DNA of 19,064 nt, taken from positions 1 through 19,064 of the forward strand of contig JALLPB010000255.1 of assembly GCA_036939975.1 (NCBI GenBank), given 5' to 3'. Positions 1-8,854 of this stretch are shown piece after piece. A model generated the notes under the pieces. The model searched no databases, was not told the origin of the DNA, and was given only the letters and a program-made list of their open reading frames with translations. The stretch comes from Cyclostephanos tholiformis. Its lineage: Eukaryota > Bacillariophyta > Thalassiosirophyceae > Thalassiosirales > Thalassiosiraceae. A program made the translations under genes and the position numbers. Numbering within the stretch: the first letter of the stretch is position 1; every line of letters begins with the position of its first letter.

Positions 1-469
1 AAAACATAAAAGCATAAAACATAAAAAATTTAGATGCAGAAAGAGCGATTTTATGCGCATACGCACAACAAAACAATTTTTACGTATTTCGCGCATAAAA
101 ACCGGCGAAAAAAAGAAACAGCGAAGGAAAAAAGCTTCGCAGTAGGACACACATGACCAAAAATTTTTTATTTTTTTATGCGTATATTATGCTCCAACGC
201 TCAAAGAAATCACAGGCTACGCTGCGACAGAGATTCGTGAGGAAGGTCGGTGTGACGTGAAGGAGGGAATACTTTTTCTTTGAGGAATTGAGAAGGCTGA
301 GAAAAGTCACTGAGCCGTCACCTATGGTGTGTGATACGACAGGATATGACACACTCGTTGTTGAAAATGGTCTTGTATTTTTTTTTTTTTTTTTTTCACC
401 AAAAAATAATAAAATCGATGAAATAATAATATTTTAACGCCAATTTAACACCACAAACGCAAGCGAATC
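1..469. other. AT-rich 5' flank, no gene
   Basis: No supportable gene lies here. The first 60 bases repeat a short CATAAAA-type motif, and a 19-base T run lies at 378-396. The segment just before the ATG at 470 is AT-rich and presumably holds the promoter and 5' UTR of the UIM gene. No convincing TATA box could be fixed. Confidence 0.5.
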
Positions 470-2999
470 ATGGAACAGAACGGGAGCATCATCACGATAG
501 ACTATGGATGCAACAGCGATAATGACGATGCGTCCTCCATTTCTTCGCGGTTGTCGTGTCCGTGGGGAGGAGGGCCGAGGCGCTCCTCTTCCTCGGAAAA
601 CACTTCTATCGCCATCCCACCCGCCTCCACGTTTTCCTTCTCTGAAAATAATCGCCACGCTTCTCCCTCCGACGTCCCTTCCGCCATCGCCGGCGGCCCT
701 GGAGGTTTAGGGGGAGGGGGGGGGAGGGAGTGTGACGTCCACGAAGAATTCGCCGCAGAAACAGATTGCGCACACTACGTGGAGGTATGTGGGGGTGCCA
801 AAGTTGCAACGGGGGTATCTGTTGGTAATGATGTTATACCACCTCGACGGGAATGGGAAGTGGAGGAGGAAGAGGATGGGGGGGCGCCAATTCATCCCCC
901 CCCCCGCACCTCTTCCAATCAACATACTCGCGATCGCGGTGTTGGCAGCCATGATAGAAATACGGACGGGCAACATGTGATCATGCAACATAAGGGCGCC
1001 CCCCTCAGTTCAGGTTGCAATCACATCTCTACCGACGAAGAGCATCCTTATCTGATTAGGGGGGTTGCTCATGATGGTTGTTCATATCACAATGTTGAGG
1101 CTGCCACTGCACGTGTGATGGCATTACTGAAGAATGTGCGGCGTTTGGCATCACTGACGGATGAAACTCGCTCTTCGTTGCACCATGTCATAATACTTAC
1201 GGAGGAAAGCGTGGTGAGTCACATAGAAGGCTGGTCCTATTTTGCTTCGATCATATTTTATAGGAGTACTCATCCACGGTTCTCGCCCATTTTTTTACGC
1301 GATCCAGAACCGATCTCAAGGCACCTTGCGCTCGGCCCTTAGAAAGTTATTTCACGATAAGAATATTCACTACATTGATAATGTTGTATACCTTCAAGTC
1401 GATGCTTTTAGTGGTATATGGGATGACGACGAGGGAGAATGCAAAAATGAAGAACACAATCGTCACCTTCGACAGTCCTCGAATAATATCCGCTGTCATC
1501 GCGACGAGCTGTATCCTGGAGGTTTCGAAAGTAGAGAAAAAGTAGGCGATTTCGATTGGATCCCGCCTGAGTCAGATGCGCTGCTGCAACAACGGCGTAG
1601 GTTACCTCAAATATACCACGGTAGCTATCATCCGCACCTTAATTCCAACGAAGATACTACTTATACCGCTTCGTTGCAGCCGTCGGAACGGCATCAGTTC
1701 TCTGCACGGTATGCTCCTCCCTCCTTTGTGCATGCGACTACAACGCGTCCTCCTCCATTAAAGACTACACTACCGACTGTTGAGCACGCCCCTCCCCAAG
1801 GTCAAAGTACAATGCTCCTCTACAACCCCTTTGATCCGATAGAGCATGCATTGCAGTTGACAACCACAACGACAACAATGCTGCCGCTGTTCCCAAAGGG
1901 CATGAAAATGGGCTTCATTTCGAGTAGCTCGAGCTGTGACCCCCTTTTCAACGTGGCGAGTGATGTGCATTACAATTCTGACAATAATGCTGCGGAATTT
2001 TCTAGAACGCAGATTCATCATCTTCACGATGATTTTGGCGTGAGCTCCTTTGGCGACTCAAATGATCGAGGTGTCGAAGACAAGGTTGCGATACGCTTCT
2101 CCCTATTACCCGCCGCAGCAGCTCCTACTCCTACATCAATGTTGCCAAAGAGATGTGAACACGACAGTAACGGCCACTTGTCACCAAATGATAATGTTGG
2201 GCTCGCACCTCCTCGTGTGATCTGTATTCATCAAAGAGTACCTACGGAAAGTGATGACGTTAGCGTCGTTTCGTCCAGCTCAATGCCTTGCACACCCATG
2301 TCTTCATTACCACTAAATCAACCTGACGGAGTAATGCGGGGATTTGCCAGCACACCCAAGTCTTCATTACCACTAAATCAACCTGACGGAGTAATGCGGG
2401 GCAGACAAAGCTGCAGCCACAACCTCGAATCTGAGATGCACCGCGCCATATCTGAATCTCAGGCGGCACACATCGCCCACACCCGACAGCAGGTTGCTGA
2501 CGACATAAAGTTCCGCAGGTCGTTGGAACTCGCATCCATCGAGAGCGCACACAACCTGTGCGTTGAGGAGCGGCTTCTCAGGGAGAGGACGAGGTGTGAG
2601 GCAGAGCTCGAGCTTGCTCTTCGGCAGTCCGAGAGCATCTACGCATCGAGGCTAGAGGAGGAAGAACGTATCAAGGCATCGGAAGAGCAGTTGATCGAAG
2701 ACCTACTATTGCGCACTCGTATAGAGGAGGAGATTGCCCAGAGGAACGAGGAGGAGATGTTGCGCATGGCTGTAATTAAGAGCCTGGAAGATGGCGGAAA
2801 CGTAGACGAGGACGAACTATTGGCTGATGCGGTAATGAAGAGTATTAATGATAGTGCTGTCAATCCCTCCGATCAAGACGAAATCTTGGAAAGAGTATTG
2901 AAGTTATCTTTGGAAGAAAAACAAAAGCTGGATGAGGAGGAAGAAGAGCACATCAGGAAGGCGATTAGCCGTAGTGTATCGGACATGAGAAGCTGGTGA
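470..2999 (+). CDS. Multi-UIM (ubiquitin-interacting motif) protein, two exons
   Basis: The coding region is 470-1213 joined to 1308-2999, giving 811 residues. The ATG has a good context (A at -3, G at +4). The N-terminal 200 residues are Ser/Gly/His-rich and probably disordered. Residues about 207-290 span the splice junction and look structured, with alternating hydrophobic positions. The middle is low complexity with an in-frame 20-residue duplication. The C-terminal 170 residues are a charged helical tract. It contains four good UIM matches (acidic, hydrophobic-x-x-Ala-x3-Ser-x2-acidic) near residues 729-743, 748-763, 770-785 (Val for Ala) and 792-807. Weaker matches lie upstream, for example ELELALRQSES. 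UIMs bind ubiquitin, so a role as an adaptor in ubiquitin signalling or trafficking is likely. No catalytic domain is visible. The target and family name are unknown. Confidence 0.82.
1214..1307 (+). other. Intron of the UIM gene
   Basis: This 94-bp GT-AG intron has donor GTGAGT at 1214 and acceptor GATCCAG ending at 1307 after a T-rich tract. The left exon ends on a codon boundary (744 coding bases) and the right exon begins on one, which restores a single frame. An earlier AG at 1262-1263 would put exon 2 out of frame, so it was not used. Confidence 0.8.
2291..2400 (+). repeat. 60-bp in-frame tandem duplication
   Basis: Two copies with a 60-base period begin at 2291 and 2351. They share about 50 bases with one T/A difference, then diverge. 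Each encodes TP(M/K)SSLPLNQPDGVMRG. The period is a multiple of three, so the frame is kept. Near identity suggests a recent duplication. Confidence 0.95.
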
Positions 3000-3280
3000 C
3001 CTTGGTAAGATCATATATCATGCGGTGAATGCCACAATTTCCATCAGGTAATGCCCATGCATATGTGGGTAGGCTGTAAACAAGACACGGTGAAACTTCC
3101 CCTATCGCAACACAGACCAAATAGGTGATTACATTTTTCAGTGTTACGGGACTGAAAATCGATACCCTATATTCAACACCAGTAGCAATGAAATGTGCTT
3201 GACAGGTGAACAGCTGCTCCCGACACATCATTCCGACTCAAAGAATGCCGTTATATTATATCCTTGTTTTTATTTGCCAG
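3000..3280. other. Spacer after the UIM gene
   Basis: Short open frames exist on both strands, but none has domain-like content or splice support. It presumably holds the 3' UTR and terminator of the UIM gene. No poly(A) signal was identified with confidence. Confidence 0.4.
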
Positions 3281-3580
3281 TTCAAAATACTCTTCCGAGG
3301 ATGGAGAAACTTTCACTATCTCTAAGGATGCGCTGCTGCACGGATTCCTTGCCTGGAGGAGAAGGCCGAGCCTGTTAAGTTCAGGCATGGATCGGACCAT
3401 TCTACTCTGGATGAATTAAGGGAGCACCAAAGGTAGAGGGGTGTTGGCGATCAAGAGTCGCTGGCAACAAAGAACATGAGGTGGAGGCGCAGGCGGATGG
3501 AAGGCAGCGCCTTGACGGGACGCAACGCGTTGCTTCGCCGCCATCAGATCCAAGATGTTATTGCTACAGATTCCCGCCTC
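3281..3580 (+). pseudogene. Possible coding fragment of unknown family
   Basis: A T-rich tract ending in ATTTGCCAG at 3280 looks like a 3' splice site. The frame starting at 3282 is open to about 3418. A second frame from 3359 (EKAEPVKF...) continues to a TAG near 3434 and then reads on as an Arg-rich stretch. The two frames meet at an AGGAGA stretch, as if one base had been gained or lost. No start codon, complete frame or recognised domain is visible. It may be a decayed exon, a transposon remnant or chance. Confidence 0.22.
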
Positions 3581-3730
3581 CCCATCCCCTAAATTCTCTG
3601 TGAAATCTCGACTTGAGCAACATCATGCCCAAGTACCCATACCTGATGATTTTTTATATGTTGCGTTTGGAGCACTTTTCAATCCAACACAATTCCAACT
3701 TAAACGGATCACGTTTTCGCTGTAATCGAG

Positions 3731-3740
3731 GTATATAAGT
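3731..3740 (+). promoter_or_regulatory. TATA box-like element
   Basis: A TATATAAG element at 3732-3739 lies 42 bases upstream of the ATG at 3782. That spacing suits a TATA promoter with a very short 5' UTR. It is the clearest TATA box in the window. Confidence 0.45.
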
Positions 3741-3781
3741 AAGTATTTTTTGTTAACTCTATCAATCTTATCAAGACCGAA

Positions 3782-3994
3782 ATGACTTCCTCACGTATCG
3801 CAAAACTTTCACAAATGCTTAAGACTATCTCAGCTAAAAAGCTAAAAGACCACCATGATGTCGATGCCGGTTTGCATGTTAATGCCAACTACGATAGGGG
3901 CCCCTCCTGTGACGCCTGCTCCAGCGCCGACTTTACTGATAAAATTGATGTCTTCTGTCATTTTGATGTCGATCATACGAGGTGGCTGGGCTAG
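3782..3994 (+). CDS. Small hypothetical protein or first exon
   Basis: This 70-residue frame follows the TATA-like element. It has a basic, helical N-terminus (about residues 1-24, Lys/Ser/Leu-rich) and an Asp/His/Cys-rich remainder containing HHDVDAGLHVNANYD. No domain is recognised. It may be a complete small protein, or the first exon of a spliced gene: a GTAAGC donor at 4032 and a CTAAC branch-like site, pyrimidine tract and CTAG acceptor ending at 4159 lie downstream, although the frame is not open to that donor. An 86-residue Gly-rich frame on the opposite strand (3842-4102) overlaps it and was judged less likely because the promoter-like signal is on +. Confidence 0.35.
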   Translation: MTSSRIAKLSQMLKTISAKKLKDHHDVDAGLHVNANYDRGPSCDACSSADFTDKIDVFCHFDVDHTRWLG

Positions 3995-4371
3995 AACTGA
4001 TTCCAGTTGAAACAAGGACAAGGCTAGCAGAGTAAGCTGCCGGTTGCCTCTGATGCAACCAATGCTACCGACTTCCATATTGATTTCTGTTGTACCCTTC
4101 ATGTGTTCAGATAATTTAAATGTTTGTTGGGCTAACTTACTATCTTCTTTCTCATCTAGAGGTGTCTATGTTGAAAGAGTCCGAAAAACTTGAATTGTCA
4201 ATCTTCACGTTCCGTTCTGCGCGTCAGCGCCATCTAGATCAGAATTAACACTCGACATGCTCTCGGTTGATACAAATGTCGAAGTATCTTGAGTCTAACA
4301 CTCCCTTAAAACGAAAAGAGCGAGAATGATCCACATAATATATCGCTTCCATCTACAGAAAAAGTGTCTAC

Positions 4372-4893
4372 ATGACCGTCGCCGTGCACCAAGAAATCAT
4401 CGAGGATCGAGAGTTCGCCACGCTCGAACGGTTTTCGTATCCGACCCTCATCAACACGCCCTCGACGCATTTTGGCTCGCCAATGATGTTCTCGGCGACG
4501 GCATCGCCAAACGCCCGTCGATTTTCCCTCCCCGGTGTCATGTCGTCGAGTATTACCTTCCCCCCCCCCTCCTCGTCGCCATGGCCGCGTTGCTTATGTC
4601 CGATAGTGCGCCCTCGTACAAATGATCGCCATCGATCGAAAAGAGGTCGCATTTTTTCGCGTTCGTCGTCGTCCCTGTGGTCGGAGATCCATTCCAGTCG
4701 GCAGAACCACGCGGGAGTCGCCATCGTACAACATTTCGAATCTTCCCGGATACAGAGTTTGGACGTATATTTCTTCGCGGTGGACGAATATGCGAATTGG
4801 GATAGATCCGAACGAGGTCAATTTCGTCGAACCGACACGGCGTACGCTCGCGTCCTCCTCCCGATCCTCCACCACCCGTGTAACGCGTCGTAA
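4372..4893 (+). CDS. CpG-rich coding-like region, hypothetical, frame uncertain
   Basis: This 173-residue frame starts MTVAVHQEIIEDREFATLERF, with codons mostly ending in C or G at first, as in host exons. Two other plus frames (4326-4625 and 4622-5140) and two minus frames (4368-4724 and 4594-4875) are also open. The sequence is very rich in TCG/CGA, which keeps stops rare in all frames. No domain is recognised. Base composition contrasts sharply with the AT-rich 3600-4330. It could be a real exon set, a decayed gene, or open only because of composition. It lies beside a doubtful assembly join. Confidence 0.28.
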   Translation: MTVAVHQEIIEDREFATLERFSYPTLINTPSTHFGSPMMFSATASPNARRFSLPGVMSSSITFPPPSSSPWPRCLCPIVRPRTNDRHRSKRGRIFSRSSSSLWSEIHSSRQNHAGVAIVQHFESSRIQSLDVYFFAVDEYANWDRSERGQFRRTDTAYARVLLPILHHPCNAS

Positions 4894-5086
4894 CGGCGAG
4901 GAAGATGAAAGGCCGAGTGACCGCCGTTCATCCCGATATCTCGCATATTATGTGTCCCTCCATCGTTCCCCTATCATCGTCGACAAGTACCGATCGCGCC
5001 CAATCACGGTAGTACGTCGCCTGCGCCGGCCCTGTTCCCGATGTGCGAATGCCCCTCCCACGACCTATCCTCTTCAGCCACGTGGA

Positions 5087-5162
5087 CCCCCCCCCCCCCC
5101 CCCCTGGACTGAGATGACGATGCCACCGCCCTCGTTTTGATGATGGGGGGGGGGGGGGGGGG
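5087..5162. repeat. C18 and G18 homopolymer pair
   Basis: A run of 18 C (5087-5104) is followed 40 bases later by a run of 18 G (5145-5162), so the two can pair as a long GC stem. Runs of this length are hard to sequence and may be wrong in length. Confidence 0.85.
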
Positions 5163-5430
5163 AATGATGCTTGTCCATGATATGATGGGTAAGACCCTCC
5201 ATCATCGCCATCAATAGGTCGCGCTCGCGCGGGCTCGACATGTCCTCGCGCAAACGCGGATGGGGGTTGTGTGTTGAACGAAATTGAGATTTTTTTTTTT
5301 CGGCGCATCATAACACCCCTCCCCCCCACCCCCCTCTGTCCTTTCCTAAAATTTTCATCACGTGAAAACGACCGCCGCGTCGATGACGACGGGCCGGGAG
5401 ATACTCGAGTAATTTATTGATTACCGCGCC
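5163..5430. other. CpG-rich stretch without a supported gene
   Basis: It contains C-rich and T-rich runs (near 5290-5335) and no frame with domain-like content. A 133-residue minus frame (4928-5329) is Pro/Gly/Arg-rich and runs through both homopolymers, so it is not trusted. Confidence 0.4.
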
Positions 5431-5516
5431 GCTCGGGGGTGGGACGTATTCCCCCCCCCCCGTCTCGCGTACGTTACCGATGATACCGCGGGGGGGAATA
5501 CGTCCCACCCCCGAGC
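5431..5516. repeat. 27-bp perfect inverted repeat beside an adapter remnant
   Basis: The left arm 5431-5457 (starting GCTCGGGGGTGGGACG) and right arm 5490-5516 (ending CGTCCCACCCCCGAGC) are exact reverse complements with a 32-base loop. The right arm stops exactly where an N and adapter-like bases begin. It is more likely a foldback or chimeric read than a genomic palindrome. Confidence 0.85.
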
Positions 5517-5528
5517 NTCTTCCGATCT
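5515..5528. other. Illumina adapter-like remnant with N
   Basis: Bases 5515-5516 (GC), an N at 5517 and TCTTCCGATCT at 5518-5528 reproduce the last 13 bases of the common Illumina adapter arm, with the N inserted. A 10-base G run follows at once. This is almost certainly artificial, and continuity across it should not be assumed. Confidence 0.85.
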
Positions 5529-5557
5529 GGGGGGGGGGCGTCCTGTTCTACATGCGT

Positions 5558-5845
5558 TTACCAATTAGCGGGAAGACGATGATTTCTATTATCACGTGAT
5601 AGACAATGCGTTGGTTTAATATGACGTGAAAACCTAAGCAGCAATTTGAGCTCGTCCCGCTTCGTTGTCATTCCTAAACTCCTACTCCTATGCTGCAATC
5701 TGCGTTCGTCCCGCTTCATCGCAGTAGCTAAACTCCTAAGCTTCAATGTAAGTTCGTCCCTCTTCATTGCCATGTTCAACTCCTGAGCTACCATAGAGAG
5801 TTCATCCGCAAACACAACTCTTTTCCCAAGTCTGCCGTCAAAGCA
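5558..5845 (-). CDS. 16-residue repeat protein fragment
   Basis: On the minus strand this region encodes about four degenerate repeats of 16-18 residues. The units look like RDEL-x-L-x-L-x-S-L-x-x-AMK, for example ADELSMVAQELNMAMK followed by RDELTLKLRSLATAMK. In DNA the repeats recur at 54, 48 and 48 bases around the GTTCGTCCCGCTTC motif. They are amphipathic and probably helical or coiled-coil. The open frame from ATG is 5815-5558. A CTTAG acceptor-like site at 5846-5848 would extend the frame upstream with DLGKRVVFADEL. It lies just downstream of the chitinase gene on the same strand. The family is unknown, and the fragment ends near the suspect assembly join. Confidence 0.35.
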   Translation of the reverse strand, partial: CFDGRLGKRVVFADELSMVAQELNMAMKRDELTLKLRSLATAMKRDERRLQHRSRSLGMTTKRDELKLLLRFSRHIKPTHCLSRDNRNHRLPANW

Positions 5846-5899
5846 CTAAGCAATGATTACCATGCTTTTTTGGCAAGTCCAAATCGCCCCACCATCTTC

Positions 5900-7579
5900 C
5901 TAGTCAACGAGATCTAGTTCTTTCAATACTTTGACAAAGTTCGAAGCCCTTTCGGTTTGCCCATCAACTTCTCCAGAAGCGCACGGAGGGCTGTGACACC
6001 CCCTATTGACAATAGCACTCACGGCATCAATGAAATCGTTTCCCTGCAATCCATTGTCTACAAACTTCTTGAGCTCGGAAATATAATCCCATCCTTCTTT
6101 GTTGTATGATTGAAGGGACTCAACCCAATAGAACATTCCGGCAATCCATTTCAACTCTTTATGCTCCTCGCTGTCACAGATAGCGTTGGGCTGCTCACAG
6201 AAATTGATATTGGGGTATCTGCTTTCGCGGCCTTCATCATTCGCGTGCTTGCCCAGGTAATAATTCAATTTGCCAAAGTTACAAACGCCCTGGTTTGTTT
6301 CATGAACCAAAAGAACGGCCAAATATATTAACAACTAAAAAATATACGCTTAAGAATTCTTTCAAACTGACTCACCGTGGTTTGAATCACACCCCTTCCC
6401 CAGAAACAGCAGCCCTCAACATCCGTTCGACCCGAATTGTTTGGTACTGGTGATGAGTTGTCGAACCCACCTGCCTGTTGGCCCTCGTATACATCACATG
6501 TCTCGGGAGGATCTGCCCAAGGCTTGTTGCATTCCTTCGAGTAGTCCCAAAAGCCTGTGAATGGGTACTTAGATGTCGGTCCACAGAATAGAGGGCCCGG
6601 AGCACCATACCTAGACGGCCACAGAAAGGAAGGGTCGAAACAACAGGGGTAATGACATGAGCGTAATTGATGAAGAGTAGAAATTCGGACAAAAAGTATC
6701 AACATCGTACCACATGGCATTTGTAGTTGCTGTGATCTCCAAGTTAGGGTTTACCGGACATTCCATATGGGCTTCACTCTCAGAGCACTTGTAATCTTGA
6801 TACGATTGACCGAGCTGGCCACATGAATTCGAAAGGGGGTAAATGCCATTCACGAGGTCCCACGAGTTTTCATCGCAGGCATTGTAACGAATTGTCTCCT
6901 TCATGGACTGAGCCAAGAAAGCAGCAACGTTGACAAGGCCGTATATATGGCCCTGAGAACTCTCATCGCCAATGTAGAAAAATTTGTTGGCAACACCATA
7001 TTTGTACATCACACGAAGTCCTTCCAAAAGATCATTGTAGCGGTAGACCGTCGATTGTATCCAAACATTTTCTGATGTCTCGAACACAAGAATGTTGCTG
7101 TCGATTCCGTCTTTATGGGCTTCAAGAACAGCCTCAACCGCTAGAGCTACCGAGCTTGTGCCACAATGTTCAGGGTCGGTTCCGCACCAGCCCAAAGCGC
7201 TGCAGCATTCCCCCTCATTGGGACAGATCCCATCGCCTACATTTCCACTCCCGCAAGTTCCAGACGTTGACGTTGGACCAGTAGAGGTAGTGTCAGAACC
7301 ACCACAGTGCTCGGGGTCGGTTCCGCACCAGCCCCATTCGCTGCAGCATTCTCCAACATTTGGACAGATCCCATTGCCAACTTGCCCATTGCCACAATCG
7401 CCTATAATTTGTAATCCGCGGATTCCCTTCACAATCTTCGATAAATTCAAAGAGTGCGATCCAACAGACTTTGCCATAGTTGCCTCGACATCTCTTCCAT
7501 GCTGGGGGTGGTTTGACTCTTCTCCGTAAGCAGAGAGCCACATGGACGTTAACGCGAGGAAGGCGAGACTTAGCTTCAT
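5900..7579 (-). CDS. Secreted GH19-type chitinase with two CBM18 (hevein) modules
   Basis: Three exons, 7579-6711, 6610-6376 and 6289-5900, give 497 residues in one frame. Residues 1-19 form a signal peptide. Two hevein-like chitin-binding modules with conserved Cys follow (about C62-C92 and C109-C139, each containing WCGTDPEHC), separated by a Thr/Ser/Gly linker. The catalytic region shows FLAQSMKET (about 221-229; E228 is the candidate acid), [12 protein letters not shown] across intron 1, [21 protein letters not shown] across intron 2, and [14 protein letters not shown], which resembles a GH19 signature. GH19 enzymes hydrolyse beta-1,4 GlcNAc polymers by inversion. Here the residue before the candidate acid is Lys rather than the usual His. 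A role in remodelling or digesting chitin outside the cell is likely. A weak CATAAAAC element lies about 85 bases before the ATG. Confidence 0.9.
6290..6375 (-). other. Chitinase intron 2
   Basis: This 86-bp GT-AG intron has donor GTGAGT and an acceptor in CAAACCAG. Splicing joins GVIQTT to [13 protein letters not shown] in phase 0 and rebuilds a GH19-like block. Confidence 0.88.
6611..6710 (-). other. Chitinase intron 1
   Basis: This 100-bp GT-AG intron has donor GTACGATG and a pyrimidine-rich acceptor ending CCGTCTAG. It splits the Trp codon (TG|G), giving [13 protein letters not shown]. Read through, exon 1 would hit a stop at 6611-6613. Confidence 0.87.
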
Positions 7580-8650
7580 TTTTACTTCGTTGTGGTGGCA
7601 GATGAAGGATGATGTGGTAGGTGCTTGAAAGTGTTGTATGCTTTGATTTCGTTTGTTGTTTTATGAGCTCGTTTCTGAGATGAAATGCCTCTCCTCGGTC
7701 GTGTACGATCCTGATCATTTTGTTTATCCTGGTCGTATCCCTGGTCATGTCGTGCTTGCTCCCTCCTGTCCTTCTCTCCATCCCATGTGAGTCGGGACAC
7801 CGAACTAAGAAACGATCCAGATGGCGCGCGTAGCAAAGCAAGGATAGCCACTTCTTGGTCGTGTCGTCCATCGCCCCAAAGTCTGGGAGATCAAAGGAAT
7901 CAGAAGAGTATTGTTGGTTTTTTTTTTACTTACCGCCGCAGGGTCCCGCCCCGATGCTTTTTTTTTCCTTCTTTTTTCACACGTCACAAACGGAGCCCGG
8001 CAGGTCGCGACCCCCTCCCCAAATCGAAGGGAAAAATTCATTAATACGTCGGCAAACCGGCGGCCGGATGCGCATCCGGCGATATCCTATTCGGCGGCGT
8101 CTCGCGATCGGTTTTGTTTAATTAATACTTATTCACACCTTGCGGTGGGGGGGAAAATGGCAGCTCCCGACGCCCTCGCACCATCAAGATGGATCCGTCC
8201 TCCCTCCCCATCCTATTCTACACAACTGAGTGATAGGCTGGGCCATTTTGGAGCGGCTATGGCATCTGTGGGGGCCAACGGATCATAGATGCTCGGAAAT
8301 GTGCCATTTTCGGGTCGGCCGCATTTTGTTGGGAACGAAGGCTGGTAGGGAGGAAGAGGTAGAGGAGTAGGTAGGTGACTGGGATGGAAGCAGAGGCGGA
8401 GGCGGAGGCGGCAACGGCAGTGGACTCGATGAATACTGTGGCGGCGGACGCATGGGTTGGGGTGCGCACTCTCGACGTCGAGAGCGTGACGGGAAGAAGG
8501 GCGAGGAATCGAGACGCGTGTACGTCAATGTGAAATGGGAAGAGAATTTTTCGGCCGGGTACACATGGCGGGCCACGCGGTCACAACTTCTAAAAGATAT
8601 GCAAAATCGACAATCAAACACGGGGGAGGGGTTTTGCATTCTTCTTCTTT
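7580..8650. other. Spacer upstream of the chitinase gene
   Basis: No gene is supported. It holds the presumed chitinase promoter and 5' UTR, T-rich runs near 7917-7929 and 7961-7977, an 18-bp perfect palindrome (8063-8080), and a GGAGGC-type repeat near 8389-8425. Open frames on both strands here are compositionally biased and lack domains. Confidence 0.45.
8063..8080. repeat. 18-bp perfect palindrome
   Basis: GCCGGATGCGCATCCGGC equals its own reverse complement and is followed directly by GATATC. The 14-mer CATCCGGCGATATC recurs near 8683 inside the orphan exon. Confidence 0.9.
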
Positions 8651-8854
8651 TTGCCTCATTCGCATTTTATGGGGATCGAGACATCCGGCGATATCACCGT
8701 GCGACCCGAACATGCGAGATATGGCCCCAAGGGGTTCGTCGGTATCTTCGACGTCATCCCGCCCGATAAATTCTGGATGTGTGGATATAAATCTCACTTG
8801 CTCAAACACTACACTTGGAAGAAAGGGATTTCACCATCACTTCTCATACAATAA
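8651..8854 (+). pseudogene. Possible orphan host exon cut by the retroelement
   Basis: The plus frame, most plausibly from the ATG at 8669, reads MGIETSGDITVRPEHARYGP and then a hydrophobic stretch, GFVGIFDVIPPDKFW. Codons TTC, ATC, GAC and GTC dominate, as in a highly expressed host gene. After about 8790 the sequence becomes AT-rich and passes into the retroelement gag. No domain is recognised. It may be the first exon of a gene disrupted by the insertion, a short real gene, or chance. No continuation was recognised on the far side of the mobile DNA. Confidence 0.3.

Noticed and set aside
1261..1263. Alternative acceptor TAG for the UIM gene intron
   Set aside because: It would join exon 2 out of phase. 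The AG at 1306-1307 keeps one frame across 811 residues.
2965..3231. 88-residue minus-strand frame
   Set aside because: No domain, no promoter or splice support. It overlaps the 3' end of the UIM gene.
7092..7529. 145-residue plus-strand frame opposite the chitinase
   Set aside because: It is antisense to the two hevein modules and signal peptide. Its repeats are the reverse of the Cys-rich modules.
7293..7871. 192-residue minus-strand frame upstream of the chitinase
   Set aside because: It overlaps the chitinase first exon in another frame, and its upstream part has no coding character.
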